From positions 62,001-126,000 of the forward strand of contig CAXXSW010000003.1 in the NCBI GenBank assembly GCA_963677625.2: a stretch of DNA of 64,000 nucleotides, in the 5' to 3' direction. Every line of letters begins with the position of its first letter. Positions within the stretch are counted from its first letter, which is position 1. Below, in pieces: positions 45,690 through 54,107 of this stretch. The DNA comes from UBA1351 sp963677625. GTDB taxonomy: Bacteria > Bacillota > Clostridia > Lachnospirales > Vallitaleaceae. The position numbers and the translations under genes are program-made. Under the pieces are notes generated by a model. The model was not told the DNA's origin and searched no databases. It worked only from the letters and a program-made list of their open reading frames with translations.

Positions 45690-47558
45690 TTAACCTTCAT
45701 AGTCCCAATGCCATTCTTCCCAATAAGTCCCGTCACTATTTTTGAGAGGATGAAATCCATATTGAAGCATAAGGTCTTCAAAGTCTTTTAAACCTACTTG
45801 GTCGTGAGCAATGAGATCTTTAATAAAATAGGTTATATTCAAATCGAGAGCCAGCCCCCATCCATGGTTACTTGTTCCTGGCTTAGCCGCTCTTCCTGGT
45901 CCATACTTATTAAACAGTCTCACTTGTTGTTGGAAGGTTCGATAACCAGACTCAGGATAAGTTAAATAAAAAAAAGTATCTTCTACCCCTAGAGACTTAT
46001 ATTTTCCTTCATGAACCAGCATGGCCCAACCTATAGCTGTTGATTCTTCACTATAACCCATCTGATCATATCTGACTGGAAGACGTACCAAATTTACTTT
46101 TTCCACGTCTCCCAAACGTCCATTAATAGCTAGATCTTTTTCCACACTAGGTGCAGGTGGCTCCCAGAATTCAATATACAAGTCACGAATCATCCTGTAA
46201 GTAATACCATACTTCAAAGCCTTTTCCAAAATTTCAATATTAGCAGTATTTATATTTCCGTCTACTGACGTTCCATAAAATTCCTTCATAAAGCTCTGAA
46301 ACACAATCAAATCACTAGCTGTATCCACATCATAGACCTCATTTGCCTGTGTATCAAATCCCATCTCAGACAATAAGTACTCAATCTTAGCAAGCTGGGA
46401 TAGTTCCGTATAATAATCGGCTAACTTAAAAGAATCCGCCTTCATTTCCCTGCCGATATAATAAAATTTATTATCCTCCGTCAGCCAGGCTTCACCTTTA
46501 TCGTCATAAAAGACGTACCCCTTACCCTCTAGATTTACTGCTTGCACAAAATCAAGGGGCTTAAGGTCTTTATCCAAAACCTGTCGTTCCGGAAGCAATC
46601 CTAAAAATCCATCGTAGTTATCCCTTAGGTCATAAAGACTCTCACTTTCTACAAGCTTATCAAGTTCTATCCATGTGTAATTAGCTGTCATTCCCCATTG
46701 ACGTCCATCTTCAGATGTCATTTTTCTGAATATACTAATCGTCTGATCCTTGTCTAAAGTGAAAAGAGGCTCCCCATATTTACCATAATCGGCCTGTACT
46801 AAGGTTGCATTTTCCGCAACCAGATAATTTTTAGGTACTTCCATACTAAAGAGGAGAACATATTTCATATTATGACTATTTTCTTGTTTCAGGACTTTTG
46901 CCAGCATCACTAAGGCTTCCTGTTTAGTAACTCTTCTTAATGGTTCAAACACATTTTCTCCAACACCATCAAGATATCCCTTTAACTTAGATTCATATAC
47001 GGCCTCTTTAGCCCATACACTGATTGTAGGATCATCTATAAAAGGTGTATATTCAAATTCTTCCTGTCTTTGGATTTCTTCACTTTTTAACACAGTCATC
47101 ATCCTAATGAGAAATGTTGCCATCTCCTGTCTAGTCAAGCTATCATCCGGCATAAATAAGAGGTCCCCTGCCTCACTGGTCTCTTTTCCAGTGGTCATTC
47201 CTAAGGCGTTGGCCTTTAGGACCACTTGTGAATTATTATCTCCATAGATCTGTTCCTCAGGATATACAATTTCCTCCTCTGAAACAAACTCATAATAGTC
47301 TACTAAACCTGTTACAAATTCCAAGCGTGTAATAGCCTCTTCATAATCTTTATATAATGTCGGTGTCAGCCACTTCATTTTTTTTAGTAAGGCAATGGAA
47401 TCTATCGCCCAAGAAGCTGGATACCCCTCTTCCCAACTAAGAGAAAAATCTTCTTCTTCCATTCCTAAAACAGGCAAGGAAGAAGAAGCAAACATAAATA
47501 AAATCATTAAAACCCCTACTATGTTTTTAAAGTAATGTCGATTATTAGTTCTTTTCAT
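45690..47558 (-). CDS. SLH-domain D,D-carboxypeptidase (VanY-like)
   Basis: A 622-residue secreted protein. The N-terminus (about 1-32) is a signal peptide, cut after VLG. Residues about 40-235 hold three S-layer homology-like segments (AIDSIALLKKMKWL, LTRQEMATFLIRM, VTKQEALVMLAKVL), which bind wall polymers. The middle has a peptidoglycan-binding-like unit (ASDLIVFQSFMKEFYGTSVDGNINTANI). The C-terminal 150 residues form an M15 peptidase: SNHGWGLALDLN supplies His and Asp zinc ligands and EEWHWDY the second His. It trims D-Ala from peptidoglycan at the cell surface. The binding site is weak. Confidence 0.87.
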   Translation of the reverse strand: MKRTNNRHYFKNIVGVLMILFMFASSSLPVLGMEEEDFSLSWEEGYPASWAIDSIALLKKMKWLTPTLYKDYEEAITRLEFVTGLVDYYEFVSEEEIVYPEEQIYGDNNSQVVLKANALGMTTGKETSEAGDLLFMPDDSLTRQEMATFLIRMMTVLKSEEIQRQEEFEYTPFIDDPTISVWAKEAVYESKLKGYLDGVGENVFEPLRRVTKQEALVMLAKVLKQENSHNMKYVLLFSMEVPKNYLVAENATLVQADYGKYGEPLFTLDKDQTISIFRKMTSEDGRQWGMTANYTWIELDKLVESESLYDLRDNYDGFLGLLPERQVLDKDLKPLDFVQAVNLEGKGYVFYDDKGEAWLTEDNKFYYIGREMKADSFKLADYYTELSQLAKIEYLLSEMGFDTQANEVYDVDTASDLIVFQSFMKEFYGTSVDGNINTANIEILEKALKYGITYRMIRDLYIEFWEPPAPSVEKDLAINGRLGDVEKVNLVRLPVRYDQMGYSEESTAIGWAMLVHEGKYKSLGVEDTFFYLTYPESGYRTFQQQVRLFNKYGPGRAAKPGTSNHGWGLALDLNITYFIKDLIAHDQVGLKDFEDLMLQYGFHPLKNSDGTYWEEWHWDYEG

Positions 47559-47668
47559 AATTGTCTCTACTAATGCCCTTTCTCTACTTTTTATCTGCTA
47601 TGAAAACATTTATTTTCAATTGTTTACTTATTCTATACTCCTAGTTATCATCATGAAAGAGAAGCAAA

Positions 47669-49114
47669 TCAATCCAACTTAAGTTGAATACTTCCTTTAT
47701 CGGTCATTTGATTAATACGATAAATATAAGCTTCCATATCAAACTTTCTCTCTAGTCCTTTATCATTCATATATCTTAGTTTACCGAATATCTCACGTTC
47801 CTTCCATCCATGATCATGAAGTCCAAAGCACCATGCAATACCAACATATGAATTAGGATCCCTACCATCAATAAAATATTTATTATTAAGATACAAGGAC
47901 CATTTATAAGCGACTTCATGACTAGGACTCCACTCAATAATTTTTTTACACCAATACATCCGCATATAATTATGCATATAACCGGTCTCTACCATCTCTT
48001 TCATAGCTGTATTCCAGTAAGGATCATGAGTATCATAAGCCTCTAACTCTTCCAGCGTATATAAAATAGGTCTAAAATCATAATCATGTGCTTTCATCGT
48101 ATCATAGGCCCATGGATATGTCATGGATTCAAACCGGTCATAACCTTCTCGGTAATAACAATAGTTAAATGCCAGTTCCCTTCTAACTACAAGCTGTTCA
48201 ATATAACTGTCTACAGCCTTTTGTGGGACAGGATTTACGCTGACAAAGTCCAAAATACGCAAATAAATATCAAGGGATGAAATCTGTCCAAAATGCAGAT
48301 ACAAACTCATTTTTGAAGTATAGTCTTCTCCTGGATTCCTGCTTTCATCATAATGACATAAACCCTTTTTCATAAATTTTTCTAACCAATTTAGCGCTTG
48401 ACTATAGCCCCCCTTATAGACCTTGCTGCATGGAACTTGACCATTAATAGGACTAGCTTCCAGATATGTTTTCCAATCAAAACCTTCATTTCCTTTAAAC
48501 ATGGGATATTTTTCTTTAATGAATCCTTCTTCTTTAAGGGTCCAAACTCGTTCTATTACCTTAGATTCAAAGGAAGCTCCATATTCTTCAAGTCTTTTCA
48601 TAATCTTCGGTCGTATAGTTCTTGCTGCGTATTCTTCTTTATCTGATGCCAGCTCAATAGGAATAATAAGATCCGATTCCACTTCATATATTCCTCTAAC
48701 ACCAGCTTCACTAGCTTTTCTTAAAACTTCTTCACGCCAGCTTCTCTGCACCTTCATATAGCCTTTATCCATAATAAGAACTTCTGCATCAGTCAATAAC
48801 TGGTCGATAGCTCTTTCCGGGGAATCATCAGCTATAGCCCAGCCTATACCTCGATTTTCAAGCTCTCTTACCGTCTCCTTAAGACCTTCCATCATAAAAG
48901 CATAATGTCTAAGATTTGCCTCAGGATAAGCGGTTGTCACTCCAAAATAAACTAAGACAGACAAATCAAAGCGATTGGCCAACTCAATTGCATATTCTAA
49001 GGCATGATTATAATGGGTTCTTTGGGACTGTTGCATCCAATAGAGGCAGTACTTTCTATTTGAAGGCTGATTTGTCTTAATGCTTCGATGAATAAGAACT
49101 CGATTTCTAAACAT
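47669..49114 (-). CDS. phr: Class II deoxyribodipyrimidine photolyase
   Basis: A 481-residue photolyase of class II. The N-terminal YCLYWMQQSQRTHYNHALEYA is the class II Rossmann signature. The FAD domain shows YPWAYDTMKAHD, YWNTAMKEMVETGYMHNYMRMYWCKKI and a GRDPNSYVGIAWCFG stretch. The enzyme repairs cyclobutane pyrimidine dimers with blue light and reduced FAD. Such a gene suggests exposure to light at some stage of the cell's life. AGGAG precedes the ATG. It is a single-gene unit. Confidence 0.93.
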   Translation of the reverse strand: MFRNRVLIHRSIKTNQPSNRKYCLYWMQQSQRTHYNHALEYAIELANRFDLSVLVYFGVTTAYPEANLRHYAFMMEGLKETVRELENRGIGWAIADDSPERAIDQLLTDAEVLIMDKGYMKVQRSWREEVLRKASEAGVRGIYEVESDLIIPIELASDKEEYAARTIRPKIMKRLEEYGASFESKVIERVWTLKEEGFIKEKYPMFKGNEGFDWKTYLEASPINGQVPCSKVYKGGYSQALNWLEKFMKKGLCHYDESRNPGEDYTSKMSLYLHFGQISSLDIYLRILDFVSVNPVPQKAVDSYIEQLVVRRELAFNYCYYREGYDRFESMTYPWAYDTMKAHDYDFRPILYTLEELEAYDTHDPYWNTAMKEMVETGYMHNYMRMYWCKKIIEWSPSHEVAYKWSLYLNNKYFIDGRDPNSYVGIAWCFGLHDHGWKEREIFGKLRYMNDKGLERKFDMEAYIYRINQMTDKGSIQLKLD

Positions 49115-49332
49115 ATAACACTCCTATTCTTCATAGGTTTGATTGACTCGTATTCCACAACTATCTACATCTTATCACTTCAATCACTTATTCGCTATCC
49201 ATTATAAGTATCATTTCATCAAAAAAAAAGCAATTTATTAACTTAAGTCAATGCAAGCTAATAAATATTCTGTCACAATAAGCTCAAACAAATATATACT
49301 ATACCCTAAATCAAAAAACAGGAGGAAATACA

Positions 49333-49998
49333 ATGAAAGAATCAATGAAAAAAACAAGAAAATACGCCCTACTAGCAGGTATTTCACTGTTAATTATGGC
49401 ACTTTTGGCTGGATATTCATTTGGATTTGTTATGAATTCCATATACGTGGAAAACGATCCTATAACAACAGCCGCAAATATTGCTTCATCAAATCTACTC
49501 TATTTATCCGGTAACTTAGGTTGGGTTCTTATCCTAATAGCAGATGTACTTGTTGCCATAGGTTTTTACATGGTTCTAAAGCACATCAACAAAAAAATGG
49601 CCATCCTTTCAGCTAGTTTCAGGTTATTATATTCTGCCATATTTGCCATTGGTATTGCCAATCTTTTCTGGAATAATATCGAAGCTTTCATGAAATTCTG
49701 GTCATTAGGACTATTTGTTATCGGTTTCCATTTAATCTTTACAGGTATTGCCACCTTTTATACAAAACAGATTCCTTTTATCATCGGTTTACTCTTAATT
49801 ATTGCCGGCACTGGTTATAGCCTTATACACGGTATCTACAACTTTTTACCTGCATATACAGAACTTGGGACTACCATCGAATCTATTATGGGACTACCTA
49901 TGACCATAGGTGAACTTACCTTCGGCTTTTGGCTCATTATAAAAGGTGGAAAGTCTAATCAACCAGCTTCAGATGCTGAGCTTGCAGACGTCGCTTAA
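49333..49998 (+). CDS. DUF4386 membrane protein
   Basis: A 221-residue membrane protein with an AGGAGG site and about six hydrophobic segments. The pattern SSNLLYLSGNLGWVLILIADVLVAIGFYMVLKHINK, then LSASFRLLYSAIFAIGI, fits DUF4386, an uncharacterised family often next to stress regulators. The 3' end overlaps the convergent Crp/Fnr gene by 44 bp, so the two transcripts can pair. Confidence 0.88.
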   Translation: MKESMKKTRKYALLAGISLLIMALLAGYSFGFVMNSIYVENDPITTAANIASSNLLYLSGNLGWVLILIADVLVAIGFYMVLKHINKKMAILSASFRLLYSAIFAIGIANLFWNNIEAFMKFWSLGLFVIGFHLIFTGIATFYTKQIPFIIGLLLIIAGTGYSLIHGIYNFLPAYTELGTTIESIMGLPMTIGELTFGFWLIIKGGKSNQPASDAELADVA

Positions 49999-50560
49999 TT
50001 CGGCTTAAGGACTCTGGTTTAATACCAAGATAGGAAGCCAATTGATGCTGGGGAACACGGTCAAGCAATTCAGGACGATTATCCATGATATGCTTGACCC
50101 TTTCCTCCGGTGTTTTTTTTATATAAGATACTAGTTCTTCCTGTATTTTATCCGTTTTATCTTGGACCATTAATCTAGTCATTTCCTTATATTCAGGATG
50201 TTTTTCAAAATCTACTTCCTGGAGATTCAAATCACCCACAATAGCTATGGTCTCTTCTAAGCAAGCATATGAATAAGGGGATTCATCTCTTCGATACTGG
50301 TCATAAAAAACAACAACATTCTCACGTTCAGAGTAAAAACCATAAGTCGTTTCATTACCATCTTCATCAAGGGCATATTTTCTTACAATCCCTTTTAAAA
50401 CAAAATAACACTTACTTGGGACCTCTCCCTGGTCTATCAATACAGTCCCCTTGTCAAACTTCTCAACAGGCAGTTCACGGGCCAAGTCATAAAGTCTATC
50501 ATCAGGTAGGTCTGTAAAATCTTTCATATAATCAATAAGAACTTCTATTACTTCCTTCAT
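49955..50560 (-). CDS. Crp/Fnr family transcriptional regulator
   Basis: A 201-residue protein. The N-terminal 120 residues form a cyclic-nucleotide-binding-like domain (FDKGTVLIDQGEVPSKCYFVLKGIVRKYALDEDGNETTYGFYSERE). The C-terminal helix-turn-helix reads VPQHQLASYLGIKPESLSRIKRRL. No cysteine set for a 4Fe-4S cluster is present, so it is not a classical Fnr. The ligand is unknown. It is convergent with and overlaps the DUF4386 gene, a pairing seen for such regulators and their neighbours. Confidence 0.9.
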   Translation of the reverse strand: MKEVIEVLIDYMKDFTDLPDDRLYDLARELPVEKFDKGTVLIDQGEVPSKCYFVLKGIVRKYALDEDGNETTYGFYSERENVVVFYDQYRRDESPYSYACLEETIAIVGDLNLQEVDFEKHPEYKEMTRLMVQDKTDKIQEELVSYIKKTPEERVKHIMDNRPELLDRVPQHQLASYLGIKPESLSRIKRRLQAQHLKLVD

Positions 50561-50743
50561 TTATGTGTCTGGTACAGGAAAAAAATAATTGTACTTTTTC
50601 CCTACCATATCCTTTCTTGCAATCTAAGTTTAAAGGTATATAACTTATCCTTTATTTTAACACATGCAAAAATAAAAGTCAGGAATACATACAAAACTGA
50701 TTCCTGACTTTTATAAAATTAGTAGTAATTAAATCTTTTAGTT

Positions 50744-51097
50744 CTAGTGACACTCATCAGCATGTTCATGTTCATGGCATATAGAACCAGTAGATTCTAA
50801 TTCACCCCGAACATATTTTTCAACAGCTTCTTTAGCTAAACCCTTAGTACCAATTACAACTTCAATATTATTCTCATTAAATATTTGTACTGCTGCGCCT
50901 CCCATACCGCCTGATATAATTACATGAACACCTTGTTCATGAAGAAATCTTGGTAAAAATCCCGGCCTATGACCTGGATTTGGAATGGATACATGCTTAA
51001 CTATATCTACACCCTCCACATCATAAATATTAAAATTACTACAATGACCAAAGTGACCTGTAACCATTTCCTGTTCACTTGCAACTGCTATTTTCAT
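50744..51097 (-). CDS. NifB/NifX family protein, Orp cluster end
   Basis: A 117-residue protein of the dinitrogenase iron-molybdenum cofactor family (RNase H-like fold). AAGGAG lies before two adjacent ATGs and favours MKIAVASEQ. The GHFGHCSNFNIYD and VIISGGMGGAAVQIF stretches are family marks. The tail CHEHEHADECH is rich in His and Cys and should bind a metal. In Desulfovibrio a relative, the orange protein, holds a Mo-Cu-S cluster. It is the last gene of the Orp-like cluster. Confidence 0.88.
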   Translation of the reverse strand: MKIAVASEQEMVTGHFGHCSNFNIYDVEGVDIVKHVSIPNPGHRPGFLPRFLHEQGVHVIISGGMGGAAVQIFNENNIEVVIGTKGLAKEAVEKYVRGELESTGSICHEHEHADECH

Positions 51098-51185
51098 CAT
51101 TATTCTCCTTTGTCTTCTCAACATATTTTTTGTATATTTTTGTAATTTCAAGGAAGACCATTCTAGCCTCCCTTTATCAAGTTTT

Positions 51186-52049
51186 CTATATCAATTTCAT
51201 GGTTTGTTTAAACAGGTCTTCAATGTAAGGTTTAGCCTTTGTCTCCATTTCCATTACACTTTTTCCTGTATTAGTAACCTTAGCCACTCCTCTGTCATAA
51301 GGGATGACACCTACATACTTACAACCAGCTTTAAGGGCATAGTCTTTGATTTGATCCGTCTTTTCTTGATTAACATCATATTTATTGGTACATACAGCTA
51401 CCGGAACCTTAAAATGATTTGCAATATCAATCACTCTTTTCATATCACTCATGCCGGATACAGTCGGTTCCGTAACAAGAAGAATCAGATGAACCCCGCT
51501 AATTGATGAAATGACAGGACAACCTATACCAGGTGAACCATCCACTAAAGCAATTTCTACTTCCTCGGAAGTGTTGTCTAGCAAGTTCTTCTTTACTCTT
51601 GAAACCAGCTTTCCGCTTGTTCCACTTCCCATTTTTAGAGTCGCTGTTGAAAAGACCCTGTCATCCTTATAAATTTTTGTTTGTCCATCAGGTAGTTCAC
51701 CCATGGATACAGCACCTACTGGACAAACTGCTTCACAGACTGAGCACCCTTCACAGGCTAATGCATTAACTTGATATTCCCCATCATTTTTTGAAACAAT
51801 AGCACCAAATCGACAGGACTGATAGCATTTACCGCATTTAATACACACCTCTTCGTCAATATGTGCCTTCTCCATTCCATAATAGTTATCTATGATGGGC
51901 TCACTTTTCATTTTAGTCACCAAATGCAGGTTAGGAGCATCAACATCGCAATCAGCAAAAGCCTTGGCCTTTAATAAATAAGCAAAGGCAGCAACTATTG
52001 TTGTTTTACCGGTTCCACCCTTACCACTAAGAACTAAGACTTGCTTCAT
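51186..52049 (-). CDS. MinD-superfamily ATPase with ferredoxin insert (I)
   Basis: A 287-residue P-loop ATPase. AGGAGG precedes two adjacent ATGs and favours MKQVLVLSGKGGTGKTT, whose Walker A is of the deviant MinD/Mrp type. A ferredoxin-like insert follows, with two 4Fe-4S sites: CIKCGKCYQSC and CEGCSVCEAVC. The switch region holds DGSPGIGCP. Relatives Orp3/Orp4 act with the orange protein in Desulfovibrio. It overlaps the second such gene by 23 bp. An assembly or transfer role for a metal cluster is inferred. Confidence 0.9.
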   Translation of the reverse strand: MKQVLVLSGKGGTGKTTIVAAFAYLLKAKAFADCDVDAPNLHLVTKMKSEPIIDNYYGMEKAHIDEEVCIKCGKCYQSCRFGAIVSKNDGEYQVNALACEGCSVCEAVCPVGAVSMGELPDGQTKIYKDDRVFSTATLKMGSGTSGKLVSRVKKNLLDNTSEEVEIALVDGSPGIGCPVISSISGVHLILLVTEPTVSGMSDMKRVIDIANHFKVPVAVCTNKYDVNQEKTDQIKDYALKAGCKYVGVIPYDRGVAKVTNTGKSVMEMETKAKPYIEDLFKQTMKLI

Positions 52050-52911
52050 CATGGTCCTCCTTACTCCTAAATTTCCTGTTAGCCTTATCAACATATATTG
52101 TATTCAGTAGATCCATAAACATGATTTTAATCTTATCACTTTCACGAACAGGGATTTTTCCATTTGATTGAAGCTTGGCAAGTTCTTCATCATAGGGAAT
52201 CTCTGCCAAAATCTTTATTTTATGGTCCTGACAGTATATTTTTGATGGGTTTTCATCATCCGTACACTTATTCAAAACAACACCGTAGGGCTTGTCATAG
52301 AGTTCAACCAACTCATGGACCATAGCCAAATTATGACTCCCAAAAATCGTTGGTTCTGCAACTAATATACAATACTCAGCTTCTTTCAAACTTTCCATAA
52401 CACTACAAGAAGATCCGGGAGGACAATCAATCACTACATCAGATCTGCCTGAAATCTCTTCTAGCAATTGACCAATAATTGGAATGCCACTTGCCTCTCC
52501 AACTTCCATTGTTCCTGACAGTACGCTTTGAGATAAGGACATTCCCTTTTGAATGGTGCCTACAACTTTATCTTTTTCCGTAATAGCACCTTGTGGGCAA
52601 AGCGTAACACAACCACCACACGAATGACATACCTCGTCAAAAACCAAAATCTGCTCGGATATATATGCCAAGGCATTAAATTTGCAGAAGTCAGTACACA
52701 CTCTACATCCTGTACATTTATCTTGATCCACTAAAGGAAGTTTTCTATAAACCCTCTCTGTATTTAACCAAACCGGCTGAAAGAAAAGATGTCCGTTTGG
52801 TTCCTCAACATCACAATCAACGTAAGTGGCATTCTCAATCGTTGACGCCAAATTCACACTAACAAAGGTTTTACCTGTACCACCTTTACCACTCAATACA
52901 GCAATTTTCAT
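52027..52911 (-). CDS. MinD-superfamily ATPase with ferredoxin insert (II)
   Basis: A 294-residue paralogue of the gene downstream. It has SGKGGTGKT at 7-15, ferredoxin sites CTGCRVCTDFC and CHSCGGCVTLC, and the switch motif DCPPGSSC. The pair probably forms a heterodimer, since both ATPases are always seen together in this kind of cluster. It starts 6 bp after the preceding NifX-like gene, behind a weak binding site, so translation is likely coupled. Confidence 0.9.
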   Translation of the reverse strand: MKIAVLSGKGGTGKTFVSVNLASTIENATYVDCDVEEPNGHLFFQPVWLNTERVYRKLPLVDQDKCTGCRVCTDFCKFNALAYISEQILVFDEVCHSCGGCVTLCPQGAITEKDKVVGTIQKGMSLSQSVLSGTMEVGEASGIPIIGQLLEEISGRSDVVIDCPPGSSCSVMESLKEAEYCILVAEPTIFGSHNLAMVHELVELYDKPYGVVLNKCTDDENPSKIYCQDHKIKILAEIPYDEELAKLQSNGKIPVRESDKIKIMFMDLLNTIYVDKANRKFRSKEDHDEASLSS

Positions 52912-52917
52912 AGCTTC

Positions 52918-53280
52918 TTACCCATGGCTGTGAAAACCTGGATGTATATTTGTTAAGGATTCCAGTTTTCCACTTATGAATAATTCAATATTCTCCATAA
53001 TATCATCAGAGATTGATTTATAGATTTCAATTTCCGCCTTCTTTATAACATCGGCTGAATTCTTCCCGAGTCTTGGAACCAAGACCATGTCAGCCTTTAA
53101 GTCAATAACTGCCTGGCCAGCAATAATTCCTGCACCTCCAGCGCTTTCAGCCCCGGGATTACCTACAAATTCCACCTGTTTTGTCTCGGTATTAAAAAGC
53201 ATGAAATATGGTGCCCTTCCAAATGATGGACAGATACCATCTTCGATTTTTTTGTCATTGGTTGGTAATAATAATATCAC
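52918..53280 (-). CDS. NifX-family protein, Orp-like
   Basis: A 120-residue protein that starts at a GTG six bases after AGGAGG (MILLLPTNDKKIEDGICPSFGRAPYF). The longer open frame upstream overlaps the DUF134 gene and lacks a site. GICPSFGRAPYFMLF and GNPGAESAGGAGIIAGQAV are the marks of the iron-molybdenum cofactor family. It ends in HPGFHSHG, again histidine-rich. It is the second NifX-like protein of the cluster and likely carries a metal-sulfur unit. Confidence 0.87.
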   Translation of the reverse strand: MILLLPTNDKKIEDGICPSFGRAPYFMLFNTETKQVEFVGNPGAESAGGAGIIAGQAVIDLKADMVLVPRLGKNSADVIKKAEIEIYKSISDDIMENIELFISGKLESLTNIHPGFHSHG

Positions 53281-53644
53281 TTGTAGCCTCCTTGTTTCCT
53301 TTGTGATAACCCTTGCACCTTCCGCAACGCTTTCTCTGTCTGTCTTCTTCACACAAGGAAAAGCTACCACCTGAAATATTCAAATCTGCACCTCTTACAA
53401 GCATAATCGCCAGTTTATGTCTCGAAACATCATATATACTTTGTACCGTAGACCTAGCAATGCCCATTTGTTTGGCGCATTCTTCCTGAGTCATCTTTTC
53501 GTAGTCGATCAAGCGAATGGTTTCAAACTCATCTACGCTAAGAACGATACTTTCTTCTTTAGTCATACTCGCTTGCCCTACTGGTGCAAAACCTTTGTAT
53601 AAAGGCATCCGGCAAACTTTCCTTAGCTTCCTAGGTCTAGGCAT
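53255..53644 (-). CDS. DUF134 DNA-binding protein
   Basis: A 129-residue protein of the DUF134 family, starting MPRPRKLRKVCRMP. A sigma-70 region-4-like helix-turn-helix (MTQEECAKQMGIARSTVQSIYDVSRHKL) spans residues about 50-80. The C-terminal CEEDRQRKRCGRC may bind a metal. Such genes nearly always sit next to NifX-like and MinD-like genes. Its last 26 bp overlap the NifX start. Twin palindromes before the operon are the natural candidate sites for it. Confidence 0.9.
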   Translation of the reverse strand: MPRPRKLRKVCRMPLYKGFAPVGQASMTKEESIVLSVDEFETIRLIDYEKMTQEECAKQMGIARSTVQSIYDVSRHKLAIMLVRGADLNISGGSFSLCEEDRQRKRCGRCKGYHKGNKEATSDIIITNQ

Positions 53645-53655
53645 CTTGCCACCAA

Positions 53656-53907
53656 CTATTCACTATCAAAAGAACTACTATCACTAGGACTCTGACGAAA
53701 AAAATGGCGTCCACCATTTCTTCTTCCCATGCCTCGTCCTTGTCCTTCGAAAAATCCTCTTCCTCTAGATCCTCTACCGCCAAATCCTCTAGCCATGAAT
53801 CCAGATATATTATCTCTTCTATCTTTCACCTCGGACTTACAAGTTCCTAGACCTCTTCCGGTCATTGGGCCTTTATTATTAGGTCCTAATCCATTTCTAT
53901 TAGCCAT
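53656..53907 (-). CDS. DUF5320 small glycine-rich protein
   Basis: An 83-residue protein starting at the ATG after AGGAGGTAAAAGTG (MANRNGLGPNNKGPMTGRGLG); an upstream start is unlikely. The opening GPNNKGPMTGRGLGTC is the DUF5320 mark. The rest is rich in Gly and Arg, then a Ser/Asp tail. The function is unknown; it regularly opens Orp-like clusters. It is the first gene after the twin palindromes. Confidence 0.87.
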   Translation of the reverse strand: MANRNGLGPNNKGPMTGRGLGTCKSEVKDRRDNISGFMARGFGGRGSRGRGFFEGQGRGMGRRNGGRHFFRQSPSDSSSFDSE

Positions 53908-53969
53908 CACTTTTACCTCCTTAACTTTTTCATTTATGTTTGATTTACATGTATGATTATACTCCTTTA

Positions 53970-53983
53970 TTGGCATATGTCAA
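53970..53983. promoter_or_regulatory. Palindromic operator candidate A
   Basis: TTGGCATATGTCAA, a near-perfect 14-bp palindrome, lies about 63 bp before the DUF5320 start. It differs from TTGGCATATGCCAA by one base. Confidence 0.6.
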
Positions 53984-53992
53984 TAACTATTT

Positions 53993-54006
53993 TTGGTATA
54001 TGCCAA
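53993..54006. promoter_or_regulatory. Palindromic operator candidate B
   Basis: TTGGTATATGCCAA, the second copy of the same palindrome, is centred 23 bp from copy A, about two helical turns. The pair suits two dimers binding on one DNA face. Confidence 0.6.
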
Positions 54007-54023
54007 TAATTGTTGATTAGAAA

Positions 54024-54069
54024 TAAAAAAAAGCCATTAACCTTCTCATTTAAAAAGAAGTTAATGGCC
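54024..54069 (-). terminator. Intrinsic terminator of the hybrid kinase gene
   Basis: GCCATTAACTTCT and AGAAGGTTAATGGC pair on the minus strand, followed by eight Ts. It closes the gene that ends at 54108. Confidence 0.9.
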
Positions 54070-54107
54070 TAAAATACTTGAGCTATACTGGTCATAATAG
54101 TAATTAT

